From contig VWZP01008292.1 of assembly GCA_013396995.1 (NCBI GenBank), forward strand, positions 1,082,742 through 1,146,741: DNA of 64,000 nucleotides, read 5' to 3'. This document shows, piece after piece, positions 24,701 through 39,700 of the stretch. Every line of letters starts with the position of its first letter. Position 1 is the stretch's first letter. The notes under the pieces were generated by a model, which saw nothing but the letters and a program-made list of their open reading frames with translations, was not told where the DNA came from and did no database searches. The translations under genes were made by a program, and so were the position numbers. This DNA is from Dicaeum eximium. Its lineage: Eukaryota; Chordata; Aves; Passeriformes; Dicaeidae.

Positions 24701-27700
24701 GTTGCACTGCTGAATGGCCGTGTGCTGCAGGCGGCTGGCCTCCTCCTGGAGCCGCAGGGCACTGTGGCACATGGGCAGGCTGGTCACCACCTCCTCAGGA
24801 ATCCTCAGTGCGCTCTGGCAGGCTTGTACTGCCTGAACTTTTGGCTTCAGCGACTCCATTTCAGACAACAGATGCTAGAGACAAAGTCAGTGCCACAATA
24901 AATCAATTCTTCAGAACTCCCAGAGCATTTCATGCAGCAAAAAAAGAAAAAAAATGGTACATTCAAGCGATAAAAGAAAAAAAATTATCTATTTTCTAAA
25001 TTGCATATAATTAGAAACACTTTCTCTGGAGTTGCTCATTGTGAAATGAGAATTCTTTTAATGATTATTTAAGCAAACAGCCCCTATACTAGATATAAAA
25101 ATAATTAATGAAAAAGCATAGTAGTACCTATTTCTAAGTGTCCAAGTAAAAAAAAAAATTCTATTAACATATTTGAGAAAATAGATTTACAAACTCCACA
25201 AATTGAAGCAGCACAAGAGTGATTTATATATACACATATCTCAGTGTTAAAATCTGATTGGAACTCCCTGCTGGGACATAGAAGCACATTTTCAAAACAG
25301 CACATGAATCCCATTGTATTCACAACTTTCCTTTGAAAATACAAACCACGGCTGAAAACATTGCTTAAAATTCAAAAGGCAATCAAACAGAAAGGAACAG
25401 AGCTACACAGGAACCTTCTTTGAATAATCACAAGCTGTATGACTTTGTAGTGCCTACAAGATGTCCATTGAAGCTGTCTGTTCATATGCATGAGAAGGGT
25501 CTAAATGCAATGGTCGGAAAATAGATTTGATCAGTGTTATTTTTATCTATGTTGAGGAGTTTAATGTATATACAGATTTGGAAAAAAAAAAAGGAAAAGC
25601 CAAAGTTGATGAAAAGGGCCTTAGCACATTAGAAAAAGATTTTAGATTCAATAGATATAAATCAGCTGGACAATGAGGCAAACAAAGACAGAGAATTTGG
25701 TTATCTCCCTTCCCCTACACCACACACAGAATGATAGCTAAGTGGGTCTGAAGTGCATACTGATGAGAGGATTGTGGTTTGTTTTTTATTTTTGCAGTTT
25801 CATGACATATGGTGGATAATCTAACCAGAGTTTCAGTATAATGACCTATTCCTCAGGCAGCACAGGTGGGGCCTCTCCTCTGTCAGACCCCATACTGCTG
25901 GCAAAGGGTGTCTTTATTGTTCCATCAGCACCCAGAGGCACCCTGGGGGCTGTGTGCCAGCCAGGACTTTCCAACATCCCCTCTCTGGTCTGGTGAAACA
26001 GGTGGACAGGGGATACAGCCCCTTTCTGTACAAAAACAAGTCATATTGTGAGATCTGCTAGAGCCAGGAGAAAGAATACACATAAATTCCATGTTTCTTT
26101 ATTCTTATGGTGGGTGATGTGTTTCACTTAAACTCTTCAAGGCCACATTCTGAAATCTGTTTGCAAATCCCCAGAATAAAGATTGCGTATTTTAATGAAA
26201 AGGGAAATCTGTGCAAATTTACCTTTCTTCCATATGTTTTTTCTACAGATTTTAATCCTACAGTGAACCTGCTGTCATCCAGCTTTCACTGACAGACTGA
26301 GACAGTTAAATCTCCACATTAGTTTGCAGAATGAAACACGTATTGAGAAACTCAGAAAGCTATAACTTGCCTTATTTGTCCTGTTAAGAGACTGAGACCA
26401 AAACTGACAAACTGATAAATCTCCATAGCAGATCAAATGCAATAGAGAAAGCCACAATATCTTGTGGAGGTAATTCAACTAAGCATACAAAAATGCAACT
26501 GGGCTTAAGGAAACCTGAATTGTCTCTGAGTCTCCAGATTACTATTGGAGAAGCTAGCAACAAACTATATAATTGTGTCTCTATCTGTAAAATAATGGTA
26601 ACAATCTAGACTTCCTTTTGAAGTACTTTAAGAACCTCTTAACCATAAGCACTAAATAAGAATTGGGCTTTATTACAATTATTAATATGGATTAAATGGA
26701 TTGGATGCACACTTCTCAGAACTGCATCAATCTAAGAATGGGCTCATAAAGAGTTATACTTCAACCATTCCCTCTGAGGGAATGATTCTTCTCACTCCAT
26801 CCCTTATTTCCTTGGCAGTAATTTGGGGCTACACTCTGAAACAGTGACACAACTAAGAAACACAAAAATCAGTCTCATCAACACTCATTATCCTTTATGT
26901 AAGATCACATTACTCAAATGTTAACTTTGAGGTCCTGGTCTTTTACCTGTCTGTGAGAAAGTTGCTCTTTCAAGCTCAAATGCCCAAGCTCTGGAGACAT
27001 CAGCATGGCTTGGGCTTGCTCCAAAGCAGCCTGCAGGGCTCTCAGCTTGATTTCAAATTTTTTCATATCCTGTAATGCATTTGATTCAAGGGTAAATAAA
27101 AGGAAAAATAGAAATCACTATAAATATATCTGTCTGGATTTTCCAGGTACATCCCCCTTACATACAGTGCAAAAAACAATTCATAGTTTTGATAGTTAAT
27201 TTTAAATGTTTAAAATGTTAGATTAAAATACCAGTCATATGACAGTCTAGAAAAGGGGATTGCAAAGGCAGAGTTATTATTTTAAGTACTTCAAGCTCAA
27301 ATACAGCATATACTTTATAAAACTGAAAAAGCAAGTTCATTCTTTTCATTGCACTCCTTTGCAGAGGTAGGCATTACACTATGGAATTCTAGTCTGGTCC
27401 AGTACTGATCTAAATTAACAATAACAACATTTAGATATTATTTAAGAGAATAATAAAGGAAATAGCAGAACATAAGTGTCAACAAATACACTTCTTAAGT
27501 GCTCACACAGGTGCTCAATGCTATTTGAGACACACCATTATCCCAAATACATCCATCCAGAAAGGGCACTTATAGCAGGACTGTAGAAATCTTGTGGCCA
27601 TCTGAGTCAGCAGCTGAAGGCAGCATCTCAAACAGTGCAAGAGACCTGACTTTAGACAACAACTTCTTGCCCTGTATAGACCACAAATTATCTTCATTGC

Positions 27701-30700
27701 TAATAATCTCAGTAGTATGATGCATACATCTCCTTAGATGCCAGCTAGCATCAGAAAAAGTGCTTTCACTTACCTTGGCAGCATCTTGGAGGTTTGGTAG
27801 CTGGGCTTTGATAACTTGCTGCAATTCCTCCGTCCGCCGCCCCAGTTCCAGCACTTGCTGTGACATTCCCTCAGTACAGTATACACTTGCCAGGTAATCA
27901 ATCCTCTCACTCATGGCCTCAAGATCACCTTGAATCTCTCCAGACTCATCAAGAATGCTCTAGATGGAGATACAGACAAATTAAATGTCAGGTTTGAGAC
28001 TCAGTGACACATCTTTTAAGTATATTGTTCTGCAAATTCTTCAATCTGTACACATTCATGAGCCTATGATTAAGCTTCACTGATTTCCTGTAAGGCTTAG
28101 GTAATATGCTTAGTTCTAAAGGTCTGCTGAAGTGCTTCAGCATGTAGAGACAGGGAAACAAAAAGTTAAGTCATGAAGCTTTAGCAGCTGTACTTACCAA
28201 CACATTAATTTTTGCTATACACACTTGTGTGTAAAAATAGAATATACGCAATCTATGGAGAAGATTTGTACTGGAAGCCTCATATACCTAACAGAAAGTA
28301 GCAGAAAGCACTTGGGTGCAGTGTTATAGCAGGGAAGGAGTTGTTAAAACTGCCTAAAAAAGCCATTGCCAAGGAATTGTGTTGGGTGGCATTGGTTAAG
28401 CCTGTATCATCAGATTGTGAAGCAGTGAAAAAGCCATAGCAAAACCAAACCAGAAATTCTATCTCCAGCTTTCCTCAGGATAAATTACCTGGAAGTTCCT
28501 ATACATAGTGTGACATACTACCCTGCACTAACATACGAGAATGCAGCTGACAATTAACTAATGTATATATAAAACCTGTAATTTATGTTTATTTTGGTAT
28601 TAGTGATACATTATTATCTTATGACGCCTTGATTTCTTTCACATGGTCATGTAACACCAGGCAAGCTTGAACCTCATCAAAATGTTCCACTGATCTCACA
28701 CACACAGACACACACAAAGAACAAATTGCACAATTACAGGGACAGCAAATTACTATGATGTGAAATGTTCAGGAAGAGATTGGAAGCAACTCTTCCATTA
28801 GGTATCAGTTTGAGAATATTTGGTATAAAACTCATTAGAAGAGGAGAAGGCTATTCCAGTTTAGCATAATGGAGAAAGAAAAAAAGCCCAAACTGAAAAT
28901 TGTGTTTGATTAACCAAAGCTTTAGAGTATGAGCTGCAATAAGGTGCTTGGTGTGATAGAATCACAGTGTGCAGACCCACTATTCAGCCAAAAGCCTCTA
29001 TGAAACCAAACTACTTGGGTAACATGGAGGTCAACTTTGAATCACATGTTTTTATTCTACAACATATCTTATTTCAGTTTTCAAAACAATTGTCCAAAAC
29101 CAATTAATCATTTTTAAGGCTTGGGAAAACAGAGAAATCTAGCACTTCAGGAGGAAGTAGAACTCCATTGCTTTAAAAATAACTTTTTATATACACTGCC
29201 TTTTAAATTTCATAGCTCACATAATCACCTGGTAGGCTTTAAACTGATCACGAAGCTGAGAGGAAGAATTCCATGTTATACTACCATGCACTAGGATATT
29301 TGCTTTCTCAATCCATTTCAATATGAACTCCAGCATCTCATTGTATTCTTCCAAGTGTGAAGCAGCCTGGATGAAAGAAAAATTTGCTTAAGCCTAAGAC
29401 ATAATTTTGTACAATTCTTGGAGGATGAAAAAAGTAATTTTATCTCCTTCACTGTTTTAACCTGGGGATCATTTTAACAATTTTTCCTTCCTGTATTATA
29501 TAAGCTAATTTCTTATGTATTTATGGAGGTAAAATAGGTATGTTTCCAGTAGTAAGATTATCTGTTTTGGGGGAAAAAAAAGGCACTATAAGAATGTAGG
29601 TCACACTGTGAGAGCCCATTGGTGCTCAAATATATCCCTAGAGGGTACACTCCCTGTGCATATTTCAGCCTCACATGTAAGTTCCAAAATACCTCCTCTT
29701 TCAGTTTGTGGCTCAATTTCTTATTTTGATACGTCGCTTTCCATTACATCCTCCAAATCACCTTTTTATTTAACAATCTTCTTTGTCCACTAGGTCTGCC
29801 ATATTTCCAAAAAATGAAATATGGCACAATTTCAAAGTACAGGCCAAAAGTTCTGCATTCTGATTAATCCAATTTCTATTTAGCAAAGGAGTCATAAGCC
29901 CCAATTTTCTTTTCAGTAAGAATAATTTTATTGATGTTCATGAACTTCCTCCTTATAAAGGATGGATCAAATCCAAGATAACCAAGCATTTTCCAACACT
30001 TATCATTTTTTATGATAAGTGGATTTTTCCAATACCTATCATTTTTCATGATAAGAGGATTTTTTGATGCTGAACAAAAATATCCCAATGTTAGATCTCT
30101 TTACTAAGTACCTTTGACTGAGTTCTTACTTTGATAATAATTTTCTATCTCTTCTTAAAAACGATTTTTCAGAGGAAACAGAAAAGAATATTTTGAATTT
30201 TTCTTATAGAAAAATGTGTGCAGTAAGGAGAACTCATAATTTATCAGGGCATTGATGGCAGAACCATAGAAAATCCATTTATTTGCTTTTAGCTAGAGGT
30301 TTTTGGGGATAAGAACAATTAAGGAAAAAAAGGAGAAGTAATTTCAGAGACTTTGAACCACAGGGGATATATCTTTACGAATGCTAAAATATTGCATAAA
30401 TATAATGCACTATCGGGGCCATTGTATACAGGCTTTTCTATTAAATGTACAAGTTATATTCACCCTCTATGGACTGGGACTAGAGTAAAATAATTTTTTT
30501 GGTGGCAAAACAGAGACCCTGAGAAGCACAATGAGGTACTATTTCCAGGCATGCTACTGTTTGTGAGATATACAATCTTTTTAGAGCACCAAAGGAACCA
30601 AACAGCAGGTGATTCATGCAAGAGGGTGTTAAAGCAGCATCTGAGAATTATTGCACCCTCTGATTTGACCTGTGTCTCTTTGGAATGTGATGCAAGCCCT

Positions 30701-33700
30701 GACTAATAACAGGCAGATGTGCCAAGGAATGCCCTGCCTGGCATAACTCCAGGAAAATAAATGAGATGTTTGCATGCCCCTTCTGGTTCTGAGAGGAAAC
30801 AGCAGGAAGGATTTAAGATCATACCTGGCTGAGCTTGGCTGCTCTGTACTCAGCCTGCCGTATGGTCTGCTGGTGCAATGCAGTGAGTTTCCCTATCCTG
30901 TTAGCCAGCTGCTTAGCCAGGGGCACGTTCTGCTCTGCAAAGTCCTGGACTGATGCATCTAATTCCAACAGCTTTATATTGCAGCTGTCCAACTCATCAC
31001 CAAGGATCTAGACAGAAAAACAGTAAAATCAGTGATCCAGGAAGTGTTAGCTTTTTGGTTGATTATTTCTAGTCCAACCTGCAACTTTTATACCCTGTCC
31101 AAAGTCTCCACAGTTTTTCCATTTTTAAGCTGGAAAGCAGAACAGCAGGATATTTGGTCATCTCTTAAGTATGTGCCATTACTCTTTCTCTTCTGATTTC
31201 CTGGCTGAAATGGAAAACCGTTTTCCCTGCCGTAGCCAAAGACTGAGTCACTTCAGTGTGACATTAACTGTTCTCAGGCATCTTTCTGTGTTTGTTTCTG
31301 AAACAAATTGTCAGCACAGACTACCATTTTTATTTATTGGGAAAGGAGTTTGTTTTACTGCTGTCTTAAAATATAAGTTTATAAACTCATAAAAATGGAG
31401 TTACTCATTAATGGACTATGAAAACTTTAATTTTAATTAGAAACTTGCATTTTCCTAGCATGATCTTGATACAGGAGCAGTCTGATTGTGCTAGACTGTT
31501 TCAATAGAAACACCGTTTAAAATCGATTTTTCTTACCATAGTCACAAATATTTTGAAAAGAAGCCTAAAATGTTTTTCAAGTTTCTCATGGATTTATAGC
31601 ATACTCTTGGGCTACAGTTTCTGAACTGTAGAAAGAGAAGAGGCTACTGGTTATTTTTGTATTTGTTTTTTATGGCTCATCTGCTCCATCCTCCCTGTTC
31701 AAGCAGGGTCACCTTAGGGCACGTGGCACAGGATTGTGTCCAGATGGTTCTTGAGTATCCCCAGTGAGGAGACTCCACAACCTCTCTGGGCAACCTGTTC
31801 CAGTGCACAGAGACTGTGAGTATATACTCTGGGAACAGGTTCCCCAGAGTAAAGGAGTTCTTCCTCATGCTCAAGTGGAACTTCCTGTGCATCATTTTCT
31901 GCCCATTGCCTCTTGTCCCACTGCTTGGACAAACACCCTAGCCTCTCTCCAATTATTTCTACAAGTTTAAACTGCAATTATTCAGAACACTGCTACAGGT
32001 GCTTCAAGAAGTGACTTCAACCTCTTCAGGTTCGGGCTGTCCGGGCAGACACACCTCAGAGTGCAAGTTATGATCAATCGTTATGACAAATCAGTATTAT
32101 TCCATGAACATGGAGACATAACTGTCTACATGTAGACACAAAGACAAATGTTAAACTGCTCATCTAAATACAAAGACACACACATTACAGCAAGCATAAA
32201 TAAATGTATTTACTACAGATATTATGCAGAATTTTTATACTGTTTATAAAGGAAGGATCCATTTGAATTTAGTCACATGGATTTAAAACAGATTTTTATT
32301 TTATTTTTTCACGATCTGTTTCAATGTTAATATAAAAATATTTACTGCTGTAATCAAAGCCAATCCAGTCTCAAGAAAGTCAGCTAAATGCTGACATAAA
32401 AGCAGCTGGAACATCACTACATCTCCAGTGACAGAGAGTTTTCATTTACACAACATAAGAAAGCAGATTTCACTGGCTTTCTGCTTTCTTACTGAAATCA
32501 AGGATATACACCAGGGATATGTTCAGTGACACTTCCTGCAAAGCAAACAGTATTTTGGAACATCTTGAGCATCTCATAAAAATAAACAGGTAATTTATGA
32601 CATATCAGTCATGCTAAATCTTCTACTATTTTGTATGCTTTGCCTAATTGCTTTGCCTAATTTCAGTAATTTGGTTATGTTTATCTTTGCCTAGTTAAAA
32701 TAACAAACCAACAACAAAAAAAAAGAAACCCTCAGCCAACCCGTTTTCCATCTCCCCTCTCTCCAGAATCCCTTACTCTCATATGATAATCCTAATTTGG
32801 CCATTATACTTCAGTACAGATGATTTTTCTGAGTGTGGCACATACCTAAGATGAAAAAAACCTTCAAAAAGAACAAAGAGTCCTTCGCACTACTCTTAAT
32901 TGCATGAGTAGTACTTAAATTAATTGTTGAACCAATTATGTGAGATGGGCTATAAGTAAAAGTCTATTGATCTATTTATCATAAATAATGACCTTTTCAG
33001 TACAGACAAGAACAAGGAACAGTTTGAAGGCTCCTCAGGCTTTCCCAGATTGGAGTCATACTCATTATTTAAAAGGAACCATGAAACTTTGTCCATCTGA
33101 CTTTAACACTCAGCTGCTTCCTCCAAATTCTGTTACCTGTGCGGGCCAGTTTGCAAAGAATGTAGTTTATAAAATCTCATCAGTCAACCCTTATTTCTGT
33201 ACAATTCTTCTGCTGAACTGCATTAAAAAACTGTGTCCTGCAAGTCTTCACAAACAACACTTTGGTATGAAGTGAGTGTCCTAATTCAGAAAAATTTATG
33301 GCATAAGCATGTTAAGTAAAGCCTTGTCTTACCTTTTGTTCAAATTTGGCTTGTGCTATATCATTTGTTTTCTTTTTCAGTTTGGAAAGAATGGTATTTA
33401 GTTCATTTGCTATCCCCTGGATTTTCTGATCAAACTCTTGATTCAATGTTTTAATGTGCTGAGTTTCTCTTTCTTTGCTTTGAATCTGTCAACAGTAAGA
33501 ATTCAATAATCAGAAATCACTCCCCCTTAAAGGAAATAAACTTTCATTTAGCTTTAATTCAAAGGATGAAGGTAATTAAACTATACTGTGTTGCCACAGT
33601 TTGGCCACAGGAGGATACCAAGTTATAAAGCCAGAAGAAGGGCTATAGATTTGTCTGGCACCTATTTTCTGCACTTTACCTGATCCTGTACAGTTACGAG

Positions 33701-36700
33701 GGCCAGTCCAACTTCTGCTAAATGAAGAGAGAGTTCAGAAGGCAAAATGGTATAAAGCCCCAAGTATTTATTCTGCTGTTGTTCAGCCAGTTTTTCAACA
33801 GCCTGGCGATGAGTAGTAACTTCACCAAAGAGAGACTAATGACAGAAAAACAGTATTATTAAGAACAATGAAAATATATCTTAAATAACTTTAAAATAAA
33901 GTATCACAGTCCATTATCTACTTCATGCTTTATGAATCTGTCTAGTGGGTTACTAAAAAAATAATGAAAATTTGAATTTGCGGTGGTTTTGAAACTATTA
34001 ACATTCAGTAGCAGATTAAAATGAAGATAAATATTGTTATTTAGAAGTTGACAAATTTGGTACACCTGCAGCTCCTGAAGTCGAATGTCCACTTCCGCAT
34101 CAGGGCTTAATAAATATTCTTTTGTTTCCTGGATCCAGGACTTCACAATGTTAATCTCTGCTTCAACCTCCTCACGCTCCTTCAGCTCCTGTTTCACCAT
34201 CTTCATGCCTTTTTTAACTTTCTGTTGCATACTTCAGAAAGAAAGAAACAATAATTATTTGTGAAGAATTAAGCAATGTCTAAAAACACTGCTTTGTCAA
34301 AAAATACTGAACAATAAATAGAATGATTAAGAGCACCACATCCAGAGAATTAAATTTAAATAAATTAAAATTGTCATGTCCATTATTTGGTTTTATGTGT
34401 TTGGACAACAAGCATGCAATTCTTTTGAAAAAATGTAAATGTATACAATAGAGATCCCTACATCTGAGCTCATCACCACAGACTGCCCTGATTGTCAGTA
34501 GAGGAAACAGGCAATTGCAGGGCATGAATTAGGATTATTCATTGTCATTCCAAAAGAAACTTCTAAAATAGGTCAGAAAAACTGTATCTTACACTTGTTT
34601 ATTTCTCTACACTAATTAAAGAGCAAGACTTAACCTGCTCTGATATTGACATCTAGAATGTAAAATAACATGAGATAAATTCCACTCCTATTGATGGGAT
34701 TTGGATTGGCAGAATACTTAGGATAAATTATGGATCCAGCATCTGAACACGGCCTATTTCCACACTTCCACTAAGACAGATACATGAGCTCTTAATAATG
34801 AATTGCAAGGTGCCATTTTTCTGGTGAATCTTTTAAAATATTTCCTTACTTGTGGCATCGGTCTTGCATTGCTTTGATTTCTTGCATGACTGGTAGTTCC
34901 TTCTGAGTCGGAGGCTTTACTTCCACACCCTGAAGCATGCTGACAGCATGCTGCTTGAGCAGGCCCAGAGAGGACAGCTGGTGGTCCAGATCCTGTAGGA
35001 AACTGCCATGGTAATCCAGGACTTCCAGGAGCTCTGTCTTGGATGCCTTTTCCACTGAGCTTTCTGGTAAGCGACCTTGTAGCTGATCTATAGCCATGGT
35101 GGCTTTCTGAATCTGTGGAAAGAGATGCAATCTTGTCAATAATAAGATTACAAAAGTAGTTAGTGCAACTGACACTGAGAAGTGCCAGACCCAGTGCTGT
35201 ACACTTAGATTCTATAAAACTGTTGTGGTATAGGGCTTGTGCCCTACTGTGCCAGATCCCTTGCTCTTCATAGGAGATTAGGAACTTGCTAAGGAATTTT
35301 TTTGTCCGGTCATGGGTGTCTCCTTATAATCTTTAACATTTATTATATTTATTGCCATAGGAACTAGAGCTCTACCCTATATTTGGCACAAGTCATGCAT
35401 TTAACAAAATGATTATCCTCATTCCTAGGGAACCTGCTATCTGGGCATAAATAATGTACAATGACAGATAAAAAGAGTAAGGTAGGATATAAGGGGAAAA
35501 AAGAGACACATGATCAATGAGCAGTGACAGGCACTATCCTCATTGCTTACACTTAAAAGGAGCAACTTCATATTCTTCAGGGGAAAAAAAGAAGTAGAAA
35601 AAAGAAGAAAGAGAGAAAAAAAAGAGAAGAAAGAGGAGAGAAGAAGAAAGAAAAAAACAAAAGAAGTTAACATAATCTAGAACATCTGAGGAAAGGAAAC
35701 AGAGAAGAATCTAAAGAACCACCAGGAACCCAAACTCTGTATGTACTGTACATGCATGCATAGAGATTAACAGTCCAAACTTTGGAGGCAACAATTCAAA
35801 ACCTTTCTTCATAGGTTTCTTTAGCTATCTTTAGTTGATATCATAGCTATCTTTCATAGCTGTGTTTTTCTGAACTGAGGAAAAAAATCAGTTATTCCTG
35901 CTGTCAGTTTTCTCTACCTCAAGGTGATTAATAAGGCAGCATAATGAGTGAAAACCCATGCTTTCACCTAAGGGAGGATTTACCAAGACTAGAATTTACC
36001 TTATCATTAAAACCCTTCCATTCCTGCACTGCATCTTCCAAAATTTTCTCTTGTTCCTGGGCTACATTCCGGAGCCGTGTCCAGCGCTGCCAAACTGTTG
36101 TCATGGATCTACTTATAGAGGCCTTACTGGCATCGTTGCTGATTTTTTCCAGCTGCGAAGCCTTTTCTTCTAGGGCTGTGATCTTCTCATGGAAAGAATT
36201 CACTATGGACACCAGAGTCTGAAAAAGCAAAAATAAGCACTGTTTTCCTTTTTCACAAGAGAATTCATTAGTACTCAACATTGTATTTCGAGTGAGGTGG
36301 CTAGGTCTCACTTTATTTCTCACAGACAATATATTAGCTATAGCTGCTTGATACAAACTGCAAGCTTCTGGAAGCAGCAGAAATCTGGTGTAATCAGCTT
36401 TTCTCTTCCTTGGTAGCCCCTCAAGAGGGATGAAAATAAGCATTCAGGGTCCTTCTCATAGCAAAGACTGACTTCTAAACAGTCTAAAAATGAAAATAAG
36501 CAATTCAGGTGTTTAAGTCTGTATTTATGTCCTGTTTAACAACGTTTTAAATGCCCAAGGGTTTGAGGACACTCTCATGAATCTGGCAGGCAAGCCATTA
36601 CTCTTAGGGTACATTCATGATTTCACAAGACACAGCTGGCAGCATGCCTGAAGTGTCACTGACTATCTATATTAAGGCAACTAACTAGTACCCTAAACAT

Positions 36701-39700
36701 GAGAAAGTAAGTTTTTTTAAGCTACATTTCTTGCTTTTAGACTAAACAACAGTTAATATTAAACTCCAATAATTCTTCCTGTCCTAGTAAAACTGTTCCA
36801 TGATCAAAAGTAGATGGATGTTTCTATTGATATGAGTTACTTGAAGGGTACCTAATTTTGGGGCTTACAGACCCACGGCTTTTAGGAACTTCCTGACTCT
36901 TTGCACTTCTCTACATCCATAGGCACATAGGCAGACAACAAGCTGAAAAGTGATTAAAGAAAAAAAAAGTCTGTCTCGGTCACCCCACAAATAAAATGTG
37001 TGTTTTGCACAGCACTAATCATGTCTTGGTGCCTTATGACATAGTTAAGTGCTACGGGTAAAGATCTAAAAACTCAAATTCATGTTATCACATGTAGGGA
37101 CCTACATATTATACATTCATTTTCACTTGAAAGAGAAGGATTTCATGCAATTATCAGTACCTTACCTTATGTGTTAGCAATTTCTCTTCTGCTTCATGAG
37201 AAGAAGCAGCTTTAGCTACTGAAAATTCAGATAATTTTTTCTCAGCGTCATTCATCACTTCAATCACCTTCTGCCTTGATGTCTGGTACTCCTGCCACTC
37301 AGAAGCACACCTTAAACAAATATAGTTCCAGAAAGAACAACTTAATGCTATATAAAAACATTTGAAAATCAGAAATATTATTGCACCTAGTTTTCAATGC
37401 AACTGCTTAGTTTTGCTGTTACACAGTATTTTCCAAGAAAAGGAAGATTATTGGGAAACAGCATACATAGAATTATATCCTCCTGATTTTCAGCTATGCC
37501 TTACAGAAAACACAGCTGGGCATTTAGTAGCCCTCATTTGGCTTTTCCTCAGAGATTGCCTAGGTTGTGGTTTATACCTACCCAAACTTATGGGATTCAG
37601 AACATTCAGGAATAATAAGAAACACAGTTATGCATGTTAAAAAGGTATTTCCTTTTAGTTCAAAATGCCTGCTTCAATTTCATTTGTTTGTGCATACGTC
37701 TTGTGTCAGGTGAACTATAGAACTATTATTCCCTACTCTTTTTCTCCATGCTGTTCCAAGCTTAATATAATTCTACCAGAGCTTCTTTAAGATCACACAA
37801 CTAGTCAGTCAAGGGCAGAAAAGAAAGCAGATCCAAGAGCTCTGAATCCCCAATATCCACTTCTCTCAAAAGCAGCACAAATATTTAAAAACTTCAATTA
37901 ATGTTCTGATTCTTTCTTTCATTAGCAACAAGGTGATCTTAAAATGAAGAGAAGGAAAAAATTTAAAAAAGAAAAAAAAGAAAGAATATACCTTTGTAAC
38001 TGCTCTTGCTGGGTTTTGGCTTCTTGCTCTGTCCCTTTGCCCTTTTTCTCCAGTGCAGCTACATTCTGCACCAGCTGTTCGCTTGCTGTGGCTTGCAAAA
38101 AGGGCTCTATCTCAGACACAAGGCCTTGTAACACTTTCAAATGATCTTTAAACTGACTTTCTGTGCTGAAAAATTCAACATGGTTCCTTAGATTCTCCTC
38201 GGAGTTCTCAACATCTAGACCATTTCTTGCTATCTGTAGAAATTCCTGAGCATCTTCCAGCCAGTCATTTGCTATCTGCATCACTTGGTAGTACCTTTGG
38301 CAAAGGCTGTACGCTTTATTCAAGGTAGCCTGAAATAAAAGGGAGAGTCGCAAACATAAAATCACAGTAGCCTGTGTAATTTAAAAAACCCAGACAGTAG
38401 GATTACTAAAATGAGTCTTTTTGTGATGATTGTAAAGATCAAGCCACAGAGCCACCTCTTTCAGCTTTGTGACCGAAAAACTAATGATGGTTTGGGTGGA
38501 CTAACCTGTCTCATGTGTATAGCTTCCTGAACTTCACCATCCAGTTCTGCCAGCTCAGCAAGAGTGTTTTCCAGGTCAGCAGGTATCAGCTCCTTTGCTT
38601 TCATATAGCGCTCTTTCTCCTTATTGCTCAGTGCGTTCATTATTCTGAGGCTCGACTGCACTTCTTCCTGATGTATCTGAACCTTTCGGATTTCTTCTTG
38701 GATGTTTTGCAGTTTGAGGTCCAAACTTAATGTTCCATTAAGTTCTGTTTTCACCCACCTCAACCAGTCGAGTGAGCGGCAGATTTCTGTCTTGAAGTCA
38801 ATGCTCTGCACAAGTCTGTTCTCACACTCCATCACTGTGTCAACAATGGCAGAATGCAAAGACTTCAGCTTCTCTTGCCAAGCCTGAACTTGGTGATTTG
38901 TTGTCTCATATGCAGATGAGTCAACCTGAGGAGAAAGGGCTTCTAGATGTTCAGTTATTCGCTTCAGAAGACTTCCCGAGTCCTGCAAGCTGCCCACCAG
39001 AGAATGGTATATTTTCAACTTTTCTTCTATTGGGAGAGTTTCTTCATTCACCTTAACCTGCTCCTTTTTCACTGTCTCTAGCTGTGCCTCAAACTGCATA
39101 CACATCTTCTCATGCTCCTGGCATGCTTCTATTGTGTCATCCAACAGGTTGATTTTCTGTTCTATTTGCCTCTTCAGCTTGTGATATAACGTGGCAAGTT
39201 TTAACATCTCATCTGGCTGCCAGGGCTGGCCAGTGCTTCGAAAAGCCTCCTTCTTCTGGTTCAGTTCATCCACTGCTGCAGCAAGGCTCATGGCTTCACC
39301 TAAGACATCTCTGTAGGCTTGCTGGAGTGACACAGCTTCTTTGGCTGAAACAGCAGCTGGAGCTTTGTCCATGTTAATAAACTGGTCTTCTAGCTCGGTC
39401 AGGGCTTTACTCGTCAACTCAATCAAAGAGGCATACTCTTTTCTGGCATAAATTGCTTCCTGAACCTTATATAATTTTTCTTTTGCCAGAGCAGTGACAA
39501 TATTGAATTGCCGAGGGAGACTGTTTAGTTTTTCATCTAGATAAGAACGATCCACTTCATTAAGTGATGGTATGAGTTCTTGGCCATCTCTTTGCAGTGC
39601 AAGTAGCAGATTTTCATATTCTGGAGATTGCTCAAGAATCTGTTGATATTTTGCCAGCTGGCTGTATAACTCAATGTTAGAATTCATTACATTGACTTCT

